A stretch of 64,000 nucleotides of DNA, from NCBI GenBank assembly GCA_911728455.2, contig OU452230.1:13142438-13206437 (forward strand). The letters are read 5' to 3'. Source of the DNA: Marthasterias glacialis. Lineage: Eukaryota > Echinodermata > Asteroidea > Forcipulatida > Asteriidae. Position numbers and translations under genes: made by a program. The notes below the pieces were generated by a model. It was not told the DNA's origin. It saw nothing but the letters and a program-made list of their open reading frames with translations, and searched no databases. Shown piece by piece: positions 26,001 to 34,300 of this stretch. Position 1 is the first letter of the stretch; every line of letters begins with the position of its first letter.

Positions 26001-27178
26001 GAGGGAAATGTAAACTTTTATTGGAACATTTCATAGGGGCACCAAGACAATGAAGCAATTGCCTCTATGTCATGCCTAGGTAGTTCTTTCTGGAACACTA
26101 GAATTAGAATTAAACAAATACTGAATGTTATGAGTGCCATGGTGAGAATATTTCCTGAGTTTAAAGATGGAATAGATTTGAAAGCAACATTATATCTTTC
26201 AATGAATGAAAAATATACGCTCCATTGCACGAATGCAAAACATTTATTATTTGTTTTATGTAACATCAAAGTAGATCTTTGTTATTTGGAGGAAAAACAA
26301 TCAGCAAAATGTACAAGATTGCATTCTGGTGTCCACTACAAGGGTGCACGCGCATGGTGTAGACTAGTATACACATATGGACTGGCAATGAGGGAAATAG
26401 TGCACGTCTATGCATCCTGAAGGCCTGTGAGTGACCAGGAGAGGGTCCTATTTCCCGAGGCCGAAATGTCGGTTAGAAGAGTAAATCGCGTTTTTTTTTT
26501 GGCCGGAGATTCTTCTCGATCCACAGACGCCGCCATTTTCGTTCTCTTGAGGGCGCTGTTTACCAGTCAATAGTTTTTGGGTTTTTGAAACTATTTCCCG
26601 CTTTGCGAACTATTTCCCCCAAATGAAGCCCGTGCGGTGCGTGTGGTGCAGATTTCATGCACTAGGCTATATTAGTTCACCCCACGTGACCGTGTTTTCA
26701 GCCAATCAGGATAAAGAACCAGGAAGAGGTGTGTTATAAAATAAAAATATTGACTGCTTCAAGTGCTATAGGATCATTGATGGAGTTGTAGTTTTAACCA
26801 TAGCACAAACAAAAAAACAGTCAATATTATTTGTTTAACAAAATTTACATTAGTTCTTTTGAATAGGATGTTCAAATTTTGTGTGTATCCAAAGAAACAT
26901 CTTAAGCATTCCTAAAATCTGTTAATTCTTATTTTTTGTTCAAAGTTCAATTCTGTTTCTCTTTTTGACTCTTCTTGGTGACAGATCTTTGTCTGGACTG
27001 TGATGTGATCGTGACGGACCCTTCCTGCCCACTTTCACTCCTCCATCGTGCGCGATTTCTCAAGATACCCGTGGTCTCCTGTGAATGGGTCATTCAGTGC
27101 CTCATTAATGGGGTCAGGGTACCATACCATGGACATGAGAAGTACGAATGGAACTATCGTGAGAAACCGGCAAAGTGA
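1034..27178 (+). CDS. TP53BP1: TP53BP1 (53BP1), DNA double-strand-break response scaffold; 5'-partial, 24 coding exons
   Basis: 53BP1 is a chromatin reader that assembles at DNA breaks, binding H4K20me2 (Tudor), H2AK15ub (UDR) and gamma-H2AX (BRCT), and it favours end joining. Exons I place, all with compatible phase: 1034-1186, 1831-2001, 2548-2763, 3662-3789, 4025-4171, 4967-5191, 5735-6032, 7819-7968, 8349-8483, 11388-11587, 12787-12886, 13521-13674, 13912-14800, 15089-15220, 15424-16390, 17686-17953, 19430-19743, 20946-21161, 22165-22425, 22980-23074, 23303-23425, 24253-24326, 24520-24671, 26985-27178 (TGA). Together they encode about 1919 residues, against 1972 for full-length human 53BP1. 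Homology is clear for the RHSTPI block, the oligomerisation region (LGDISS motif), Tudor (KW, FDDG), NLS (KRKLVASEE) and BRCT (GIPC.SH.W; VVS.EWVIQCL). The first 12 exons are mostly low-complexity and rest on splice phase more than homology. The first exon opens inside a codon, so the true start is outside the window. The least certain borders are the first exon's acceptor, the acceptor at 7819, and the GC donor after 11587. Confidence 0.93.
3025..3535. repeat. Dispersed ~500-bp TIR element, copy 1
   Basis: It is bounded by CTTAACCAGT at the left and ACTGGTTAAG at the right, a 10-bp perfect inverted repeat. The interior shares long stretches with copies at about 18661-19170 and 29366-30725 (interrupted), for example TGACTTACCTCCATTGAG and GGGATTACACAAAAA. 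It lies in a TP53BP1 intron. Minus-strand open frames inside it are part of the repeat. Confidence 0.7.
4222..4567. repeat. 346-bp MITE with CTACAGTT(C/T)ACCCAGGAG termini
   Basis: The left end CTACAGTTCACCCAGGAG and the complement of the right end CTCCTGGGTAAACTGTAG match over about 18 bp with one mismatch. It has no coding content and lies within a TP53BP1 intron. Confidence 0.65.
6049..7089. mobile_element. 1041-bp TIR element, CCGTATTTTCCTGCGTATAAG termini, flanked by TA
   Basis: The first and last about 24 bp are inverted copies (CCGTATTTTCCTGCGTATAA at each end) with TA on both sides. The ends resemble a widespread animal repeat type with CCGTATTTTCC ends. A 70-bp tandem duplication lies at about 6474-6613. 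No transposase frame is visible, so it is probably non-autonomous. It begins 16 bp after the TP53BP1 exon end at 6032. Confidence 0.75.
8817..8987. repeat. Dispersed repeat with AGGCCTGAT ends, copy 1 of at least 6
   Basis: It runs from CAGGCCTGATTG to TATCAGGCCTG and contains AAGGGCACCAAGGCA and GGAACATTT. Other copies or fragments are at about 11034-11164, 25957-26080, 31107-31268, 36694-36822 and 55846-55980, in both orientations and in introns of all three genes. It is non-coding and MITE-like. Confidence 0.7.
9334..10996. mobile_element. Outer TIR element (GGGCTYGATTTCAC ends) split by a TTAA element
   Basis: GGGCTCGATTTCAC at 9334 and the complement of GTGAAATCAAGCCC at about 10983-10996 form the ends, and GTTCA flanks both sides. 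Its sequence is interrupted by the 1.5-kb insertion at 9455-10972. It lies in a TP53BP1 intron. Confidence 0.6.
9455..10972. mobile_element. 1518-bp TTAA-flanked TIR transposon
   Basis: The ends AGGGGCACACCAGCTT and the complement of AAGCCGGTGTGTCCCT form imperfect TIRs. TTAA lies directly outside both (9451-9454 and 10973-10976). TTAA target sites are typical of piggyBac and Kolobok superfamilies, and I cannot choose between them. Inside are a poly-C run near 10195-10216 and a repeated TTATTTACACGTGAATTTG. No transposase is visible. Confidence 0.7.
11388..11587 (+). other. TP53BP1: TP53BP1: conserved DFHLSLP...RHSTPI block
   Basis: This exon encodes DFHLSLPTEEGF, and about 30 residues later RHSTPI. 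It lines up with the PFHFTLPKEG...RHSTPI segment of vertebrate 53BP1, a conserved short block in the otherwise variable N-terminal half. I know of no firmly assigned function for it. The block anchors the exon chain here, because flanking exons are too low in complexity to align by eye. The exon ends CAG followed by GCAAGA, so it appears to use a GC rather than a GT donor; the next exon at 12787 continues in phase 0. Confidence 0.8.
11864..12125. repeat. Dispersed repeat, copy 1 (second copy at 21255-21520)
   Basis: The two TP53BP1 introns share this block at clearly recognisable similarity, for example AGAAGTAAAGCAGTCACCAA and GTCTGTAAACCTCCTGA. Non-coding, and no terminal repeats are evident. 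Confidence 0.65.
12276..12641. repeat. TIR element carrying a 33-bp minisatellite
   Basis: GGATTTCACAAA at the left and TTTGTGAAATGC at the right form the ends. About 12305-12572 consists of eight nearly identical 33-bp units, each made of ATGACTAGTCCTAACT plus ATGACTAGTCCTAATTT. A related copy without the expansion is at 28735-28867. It lies in the TP53BP1 intron after 11587. Confidence 0.85.
13374..13466. repeat. Hairpin: 26-bp arms around a SINE-tail fragment
   Basis: The arms ATATAAATTTCAATTTGCCT... at 13374-13399 and their complement at 13441-13466 enclose about 41 bp (GATAAGCACTGTATACTCAG) that matches the tail of the SINEs found elsewhere in the window. Confidence 0.75.
13912..14800 (+). 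other. TP53BP1: TP53BP1: long basic, Ser/Pro/Lys-rich exon (disordered)
   Basis: This 889-bp exon encodes about 296 residues dominated by K, E, S, T, P and R, with many TP and SP pairs (TPSS, TPSP, TPAK, TPST, TPTS) and basic clusters such as GKRAKFADE and RKSPRKRPPK. No fold is recognisable. It sits just before the oligomerisation region, as the long unstructured part of vertebrate 53BP1 does. The entry phase (AG from the previous exon plus C) gives SDDLFAFSQ, containing one SQ, the kinase motif of ATM and ATR. Confidence 0.85.
15089..16390 (+). other. TP53BP1: TP53BP1: oligomerisation region and Ser-rich segment
   Basis: The exon at 15089-15220 encodes PPQPHKIIRRTKVGIYRII followed by a VVDGKVI segment. 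It corresponds to the human stretch with PQPPHGHVL...VYYVDGTEVERK, the core of the region through which 53BP1 oligomerises for focus formation. The next exon, 15424-16390, begins EQIEPPIETVVEEE and contains GSLGDISSLYSKTSS, matching EETEEPIVE and GDLGDISSFSSKASS in human. The rest is serine-rich and probably disordered. It includes a tandem RHS tripeptide repeated three times, from a 9-bp DNA repeat near 16103-16130. Confidence 0.9.
18375..18460 (-). repeat. tRNA-derived SINE head (family with TGGTCTAGTGGTTAAGAC)
   Basis: On the minus strand, CAGTGGTCTAGTGGTTAAGA resembles a pol III A box and GGTTCAAATCCCACC a B box. The rest of a tRNA fold is not complementary enough for a functional tRNA. 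Related copies are at about 24700-24855 (-), 37136-37300 (+), 40803-40980 with 42586-42640 (+), 52650-52800 (-) and 60995-61135 (-). Tails share GATAAGCACTGTATACTCAG. Confidence 0.7.
18661..19170. repeat. Dispersed ~500-bp TIR element, copy 2
   Basis: It starts CTAACCAGTTGCGCC and follows the same order of shared blocks as the copy at 3025-3535. The right end is not sharp. It lies in the TP53BP1 intron that divides the first Tudor domain. Confidence 0.6.
20946..21161 (+). other. TP53BP1: TP53BP1: UDR-like segment and bipartite NLS
   Basis: This exon begins by completing ISLDNIVYNKRTRVRSHL. It aligns with ISLDNLVEGKRKRRSNV at the start of the human ubiquitination-dependent recruitment motif, which reads H2AK15ub. 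After a Gln/Thr/Pro-rich spacer comes VKRKLVASEELEKK and then PRKRGRPAKK, matching the human NLS GKRKLITSEE...AKRGRKS. The GRP within PRKRGRPAKK is also the AT-hook core, a resemblance I would not press. The donor is GTCAGT, an acceptable but weaker 5' splice site. Confidence 0.85.
22555..22905 (+). repeat. SINE with leucine/serine-tRNA-like head
   Basis: GGCCAAGCGGTCTCAAG and GTGGGTTTGAATCCCAC look like A and B boxes of a long-variable-arm tRNA. They are followed by CTTGTGTCCTTGAGCAAAAC, a core shared with repeats at about 43195-43560 (+) and 39060-39250 (-). The tail is AT-rich. It lies in a TP53BP1 intron. Confidence 0.65.
23868..24034. repeat. ~167-bp hairpin-type MITE
   Basis: The ends GGGAATAAAAGTGTG and CACACTTTTATTCCC are perfect inverted repeats. 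Inside, AAACACGGTGA and TCACCGTGTTT, and TAATTTTACC and GGTAAAATTA, also pair, so most of the segment could fold into one long hairpin. Confidence 0.75.
24871..25639. mobile_element. 769-bp TIR element (AATAGACCGATTG ends), copy 1
   Basis: AATAGACCGATTGCGCGACC at left and the complement of GGTCGTGCAATCGGTCTATT at right form TIRs. A second copy occupies 29578-30388. The two share long internal stretches (GATGATTGT...CATTTGTTTATT, TAAGGACAGTTCCAGCAAG). No transposase is visible. Confidence 0.75.
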
Positions 27179-29275
27179 TTTGGGAGATGGTGATGGAGTC
27201 AGGGTACCATACCATGGACATGAGTTTGAATGGAACTATTGTTAGAAATCTGCAAGTTGATAGAGTCAGTGTACCATATCAGGGAAACAATTTATAGAAA
27301 TCAAACAAAATAAATAAGGGTGGGGAATAGTCAGATAACACTGACTTTTATCCTGGTCAAGCCCGAAACAATTCAACCAGATTTAGGCACAAGGGAAAAA
27401 GTCTGATTGTGTCAGGAATACTATCAGTGGATTTCTACAAAAGCCTACTGTGATATTGCTTTGTAATATTTGCCTGTGATTTTGCCAGAATGTAATTAAA
27501 GGTTAGTTCAATTGTGAAAATGAATTTATTGTGAGGTGATGAAAAGTGCTGTTGCCATTTTGGTCATAATCTCTAGAGTAATGTTCCTAGCACTGATCAT
27601 TATATTATTAAAGGCACCAGACTGTATCAAGACTGGTTCTTACTTCATGCAAATGTGAGAGCAAGACAAATTTTGTCAACTGATAAACAGAAAAATTTAC
27701 TTGCATTTGCATTCGTGTGAACTATGAACTACATTTTATGCTTTTAGCTTGAGACAAGATGGCTGTACTGCAGTATAGAAATGCATAAATAATCATGATA
27801 ATTCGCTGTATGATAAACCAGGAGTAAGGAGTAAGGATTGAAAATAATTCACAGTAAATAGAAAAGAAGAAACAAATGCCATGGAGAGAACTTGTGTTAA
27901 ATTGTTCTTCAATTTATTTATGCATGCATTTATGGGATGATGCAGATGAATTGCTTTAGTAACAGCCCCTGTGTTATATGATGATAATGATATTGTATAT
28001 TTATGGGCCAAATACTATGTTTTACAAAGTTCTTCTTTTATCTTATGTTAAGGCTTGTTTATAATCGGTCGCACTATGATAAATGTCTAACGTTGATGAT
28101 GCCAGTATCTTCAGTGACTACTCACTGATGCCTCGGCGATAACTATAAACTATGTTTTTAGTAATCGCATGTCAAGTTTACAATCGCCTGACCATTGCAC
28201 GACCAGCTATAAACCGGCCTTAATCGATGCCAGACAATGGGTCATTTGGAATCAGGCAATTTACAGGCAATCGCCAAGAAAGACAACACTCACATTTCAA
28301 TTTTAACGGCAAACTCTGTGGGAAAGTAAGACACTGGAAGAAAAATGTCACGTTAAATGCCTGTACAATTTTCCTCATGTGACAAGGTCTTTTGTCTTGT
28401 TGGTTCCATATTATAGAGAAATAGAATTGTTCAATGTATAAGAAATGATACAAGAATACATCAGGGTATCAAAGGGATATGACTATTTCTCTGTCAAGAT
28501 TAAATTTAGGCTGTGTCCAAATTAGCAGCTATGGCTATGGCTACAGCTGGATCACCGTGTCAACATGCATTGAAGTATAGGATGTCCTTAGCAACAGTCT
28601 TTAGGGATGAGAGTGGTTTTGATGGCTACCAACCACACCATAATCCGTATCAATGGCAGCATTCTGTGATTAAATGTAGATTGGTGTAGTCAAAATAAAT
28701 TACATGTACTGTGTTAAGGCTCTACAACGGCCAGGTTTGGATTTCACAAAGCGCTAGGACTAGTCTTATATCGAGTTAGGACGAGTAACTAGTACTAACT
28801 TATAGGACTTGGCATAAGTTATGACTAGTCCTAAGTTAGGACTAGTTTTGTGAAATCCACCCCTGGATGTATGTAAATGACATTAAAAAAAAGTAAAATG
28901 TAAAAAAAATCCACAACAATTTTATCCCTGACCCTTAGCAACAGTCACAGACATAGCCAAAGCTGCCCATTGGGACACATTCTTAATTAGATTTCCAGAG
29001 GATCTGTGTACAGATGCTAAAAATCAAGTAGTTTTGCATAGTCTTAGAGGAAGCCAAATGTAAAGCTCCCATTCTCTCAGTTTTTGGGAATTTTGTATAT
29101 AAGAATAATTGAAATATGTACATTTTATACTAGTTTTTTTTACATAATATGATATAATTGTCATTGTACAAACTACATGTATTTACAAACTTTATTTTTA
29201 CATCTCATGTTCCAGTGGGGAATGAAAATGTTTGATTTAAAACTGTAAATAAAGTTGAACTTATTCTCAAAATAA
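27179..29275 (+). other. Probable TP53BP1 3' UTR and poly(A) signals
   Basis: After the TGA at 27176-27178 the sequence is AT-rich without coding. AATAAA occurs at 27309-27314, 131 bp after the stop. Another AATAAA at 29248-29253 lies in a typical AT-rich 3'-end context followed by TTCTCA. Either or both could be used. Two TIR-type repeats (28508-28981, with another inside it) lie between them, so the longer UTR would include repeat sequence. Confidence 0.4.
28508..28981. repeat. Palindromic MITE interrupted by a CTAGTCC-family element
   Basis: The left half (about 28508-28603) and right half (about 28918-28981) belong to the 449-565 family. Between them lies, among other sequence, a 133-bp copy (28735-28867) of the TIR family seen at 12276, starting GGATTTCACAAAGCGCTAGG. 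Confidence 0.6.
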
Positions 29276-29365
29276 AATAAAAAGGTAAGGTTTTGCGTTT
29301 AGGTTCCAATGAATATTTTCTTATGGATTCACCTTTAGAAAAGAACTATAATAGACCCTTGAATT

Positions 29366-30725
29366 TAACCAGTTGCCGCCGGGATTCTTTTTTCTTAGAG
29401 GGTACCGCTGGCACAAAGAAACCCTGACTTGACAATGCCAAGAGAAGAAAGATTCTCTTTGTTGGATCGTCTGTTTTGTTTCTCGACCGAGAAAATGTCA
29501 GATTTACGCAGCGTGAATTGCAAAACATCAGTCGTTAACTATGGCATAAGAGTGGCACTAAACACAGAACCATGGGTCAATAGACTGATTGTGCGACCCA
29601 CGTCACATGACAGTAAAGACGGAGCTATGGCTCAATAGACTGATTGTGCAACCCATGTCACATGACCTGTAGTGGGTATTAAATGTAAACAAACACGACG
29701 TCCTCTACAGGAAAGTGCAGTACAGTACATGATGATTGTCGCATTTGTTTATTTTCTCAAAATCTGTGAAAAATATTAAAAAGTTTATACCAGTGACCTT
29801 CGAGTAGCTGAATAAAGCCAGTAAGGACAGTTCCAGCAAGACTTGTTAATTCTACAAGGAACGTATATGCTCACGATATGGTAGTACTAGTTGCACGACG
29901 GATCGTTTGGGCCAGACGTCCGCAATCACACACTTTTCAACACAAGAATTTCACAGTTTTTGATGCTGAAATTACCCAAGGAAAAAGGCTTTCCAAAACT
30001 GTGTGATTCCTTTGTCTATTTGAAATTCCGCAAGGATAGGTATAAATGCTCACTTTTCCAACGTTCTTTACTTTTTGTCCCTCTTTTTTTTACAGTGATT
30101 TACATTACAAACAAAATCACATGCGGGTTGCTACATCGTCATCGGACACCGGTAGTGCATAACTCAAAATAAACCTCTTTTGTAGTAGAATACTGGTAGT
30201 TTTTGTAACATACAACTTTAATAAAAGGGCTTAGTAACTGTGTTATTATTACCCAAACCCGACTATTGGTGGGACTCTTTCGGTCACAGCATGTATTTGC
30301 ACGTAGTTTGCCATCAGCTGAGATGACGTAGTACCCACTACAGGTCACGTGATGACATGTAAACATTGGTCACGCAATCAGTCTATTGCGGGCTCACTCC
30401 GACTTGCCTCCACTCAGCCGAAATACAATGAATGAACAATGGTGGAAGCCTCTCTATGTCTCGTAATCCCCTTCTTGGAACAAAAGGACAAAGGTCTGTA
30501 ATCAGGGATTACAGAAAAAACGCCTCTGAATAGCCACAAAATGCCAGTATTTATAAGACCTTTGTTCTCCTTGTGTGGGTGAAACGAAGCATTAAACGGC
30601 ATGTGTGTGGTCTGTGTAAGCTCTGTAGTTGAATGACTGGGCGACCTTTGCTCCGGTGGTCCGAAATTACATAATGACGTTTTCCAGGCAGGGGAAACAT
30701 TTGCATGTATTCACATCATCCAGTG
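29366..30725. mobile_element. ~500-bp TIR element copy 3, split by an 811-bp TIR element
   Basis: The left part 29366-29577 and right part 30389-30725 together match the copy at 3025-3535. Between them sits 29578-30388, the second copy of the AATAGAC(C/T)GATTG element. Its left terminus is duplicated (29578-29633 and about 29634-29690). The insertion is therefore younger than the host element. The block lies between the TP53BP1 and TUBGCP4 3' ends. Confidence 0.7.
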
Positions 30726-31365
30726 AATATGTTATAAGTTATGATATTTTTTAATTGAAATGTTTAGGGTGGTTTAATATTTTCACAAGCTTACAGAGAG
30801 TAATTTTTTTCATGATCCTCCCTCACTCCCCAAAAGAGTACATCAAAATGTTGACTTCCCCCAAATGGCGGGGCGTATTGGGGATGTGTGTAGACTTCAG
30901 CTATGTACAACTGTACATGTACTTGGGTAGGCCTCTACTGCTCTTTAAGAGTAAAAAGACTTGCGGTACAAACCACAACTCAAAAGCCTAACACAGGATC
31001 ATCACAATGGCCTTTGAATAAAGAGTGGAGCGAGGTTGAAAGCGATTCACAATACCTTCCAAGGTAATGACCAATATTTTCATAAAACCGAAAAAGCGTA
31101 CATTCAGGTCTGATTGCTTCGTCTTGAAAGGGCAAGGGCACCTAGGCACTTTCTTCTTGATGAAGGGCACCTTTGAGGAAATTGTTAATTTGTACTGGAA
31201 CATTTCAAGGGCACCAAGGCAATGACCAGGGGCAACTGAGGCAATTGCCTCCATGAAGTATCAGGCCTGTACATTTGATATTAACACCCCTCCCCCACAG
31301 CAGTTTGTACGCCTGTGAGAATGTTGAATCACACCTATGTGTAGTACACTGGTCAGAACCTTTGT

Positions 31366-34300
31366 TCATGTTGCTAGAGCTCCCTCTGCTTGGCTGTAGT
31401 ATTTATTATAATCCAGTCTGAGTAGTAGTTGGGCCAAGTATGGGCTTGCCTGATGGTGACTCCGTACACTGGACAGAATCTTGAAGAGCAGAGATGACTG
31501 CCGATTGAAACCCTGTGTGGGAATTATTTTCGAATGATTACAAATTCTGCTTTTGATACAATCAAACTGTAACTGACCTTATGCACATGACGTGTTAAGC
31601 ACTGTATACTCGGGAATTTCCCAAGCACTGTGGGGAAGAAAACCCATAGGCATATTATACGGCCGATTAAGACATAGCTGGAGCTGCTTAAGACCAGTTG
31701 GCTAAAGCGCGTTTGGTGCACATAACCATACGCGTGTTGGCGCGCAAGCTTATGCAGGCGCTAATTTACCCGTGGCGTAATCAGTACAAACCGGTACTCA
31801 ATGTAAAATCTATAAGTACGTACGTACGCACAGCTGTGAGCGTCGCATGCATTTGACCCCTTGCGAAATGGAGCCAGAGGAATTGAAAGTTTACCAAACA
31901 GAAAAGTTTTACAAATTTTCCTACATTATTATGCTTTTTAACAAAAAGGGTATTTGAATACTCAGTCTTAAACAGCCGTAATGACCTTGCAGGGTCATGA
32001 CCGTGCGTTAAAGGTCGCTCGGTCCTTTATTGCTTGGCCCTGACGGTCTTAAAATGCCATTTAAGACCTTGTCACCACTCCTTTATTTCCTTTTTAAAAT
32101 TGAAGTGGCCTTGAATCTTACTTGTGATAACTTGTCCATTTGAGTCATTTCTCTTTCTGTCATACTAGCAGCATGTGTGATGAGTAAGATGGAGAATGAA
32201 TGGCACAGCTCTACTATCTCATTCAGACAGTGACTGACCTGTGAAGAAAATGTATAGACCCATGTTATCTTTGTACATTCCAGGACCTTTCTTGCAGGCA
32301 AGATACTACACTGGTCATAAGGGAAATTGTAAATTATGTGTCATAATTTCTACATAAATTCAAGAGTTAACAGCTGATTTTTTTTAAATGTGCCCCTTTT
32401 CTTCATATCAAAAGTTTATAAAAATCAGACAAAGCAAACTCCATAAAATATAAGATTTAATGTCTTCTTCCATTTGGCTGTGTATAAATCATGCCTGCAG
32501 GAAGCCCAGGCTCTCTGGCTCTTTTGTAAACATGTGATGTCACTGGTCACATGATCTATAAAGCATCATTTGAAGTTTTCAGTGTTTAACACTTTAATGT
32601 GCACCATTTCAGGTGCAACAGTAAAAAGAATATTTATTTTTCTTAGTGAAATTAAGCAAGTAACAGTACACAATTGTTGCACTTCAGTTGTGATTTTAAA
32701 ACAAGAGAAACTGTTTTGTGTTACAATTTTTGAAGACAGTGATGACTAATTCTGTCCTGTTTCCGGCCCTTTGACATTTTTATAAGAGCTGAATTTTCTC
32801 TTTTCTTGATTTGAAGGACATCAAATAAATATGTAAAAATTTAAGAGTATTACTTTAAAAAGTGGATTTAAGTTTATTTCGCAAATACAGAGTGAGTAGT
32901 TCACAGTTTCATACATACAGGCTTCATGAGAAGGAAGCACTGGCCAAGAAGTGATGTCAAGAACTGATCATGAGCAAGACGTACAGCCTCAAAATCCCTG
33001 GTACTGTTGATCTTATCAATCAGCTGGGTGAACTGCGTCTCTAATACATCCACCTTAAGGTAAAAAATACATTAACATACATTGTTACAGAAATCACGCT
33101 TTATTAAAAATTTACCCGGTTAGTTTCCAATGTAGTTTATTGCTTGATATTTAAAAATAAAAAGTCGCATCACCCTTAAGGTAGAGCCCAGTGCTGCTGC
33201 TTCCCAGGTTATATCCATAGAGCTAGCTCTATGCTTGCATCATATAATGGGGTGTGATCCATGGCTACACGGCAGTAACCGGTTGAATGGCTTCTGACTG
33301 GCAACCCTTGAACAAAGATATTGAAAACATAGGGAGACAGCCAACATTAGGGCTGGATAGCTCAGTTGGTAGAGTGTCGGTGGTCGCAGGCTTAAATTCC
33401 GCTCCAGTCAATTTTTCTTTGTTCACCCCAAAAATTGATTTAAAAAATTTACCCAGTCAGTTTCCCTTGTGGTTTATTGCTTGATACTTTATGTATTTAT
33501 TACAAGTCTTACCCAGGGAATGCCCAAACAGTTCAAAAAATGTTTTCCAGTGGGTCATGTTGACATGAAGGGTAGCTTTGTATATACACTGATCAACCAC
33601 CCAAAGAAGACACTTTGTGGTAGTACTAAGAGAAGTGGGTAGGCACACACACTGTTGTGGGGACATTTGGAACAAAGGTCCCCACAACGTTTTTCTTTGT
33701 CAAACCCTGTCCCCACAAGGTAGTTCAATAGAAAAGGGAATAATAGAACAATAGGGAGTCCCCACAACTCAGTGTTAAAATGAATGTGTGTACACTTTGG
33801 TGGAAGTAGTGCTCAGCCAATTACAAAAGACACACCATGCAGTTGTGAGCATGGATACTCTTTAGAGTTACAGCAGTAGTTATTGCTGTCACCAAACGTA
33901 GTCAATAAGTAATGAATTAGTCTAGTCACCTGACCTCATCACATGATAAATCCTGGTTGCGCCATTTTAGGAGTCGGATTCCCTGTGTATTACTGTGCAG
34001 TGCATATTTTAGGCCAAGTGCGCGCAGTTAGACACGCACCATTATCTTTACATGTAATTTTACAAAATGGCAGGCAGACCATGGGCAGACTGTAGCCGCA
34101 TGTGACATTAGTACAAGGGGTCAATACCTGGCAGGAAAACTTCTGTGTTGTTTACGCATATTTGAGCATTGCAAATAATACCTAAAAAGAGTTTGATAAG
34201 TGCCTTTTCCGTTACAAATGGATATTAGAGCTGGTGTGCTTCACAAAGCACAAATATCAGCTCTGTGAAATGAATTTTAAATGTGAAAATAACATGTTTT

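Larger units (their letters stand above)
22290..27175 (+). other. TP53BP1: TP53BP1: tandem BRCT domains
   Basis: Six exons from 22165 to 27178 encode the C-terminal BRCT pair. BRCT1 runs from KLGTLFRNHAFLVTHGE through the GGGVVLSDFN strand and HCRTKKYFQALAAGIPC to SHLWLRDCC. BRCT2 runs from GMSIYMVSDYEGVQDSW to CDVIVTDPSCP and VVSCEWVIQCLINGVRV. The linker keeps LQNHRNYLLPAG (human LQNYRNYLLPAG). Human R1811 and K1814, reported to contact gamma-H2AX, correspond to the R and second K of HCRTKKYF and are both present. The protein ends about ten residues after HEKYEWNY, slightly longer than human. Confidence 0.93.

Noticed and set aside
26360..26720. CpG-richer block in the last TP53BP1 intron as a promoter or gene
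   Set aside because: No coding frame or matching termini could be established; it may be repeat sequence, but support is insufficient.
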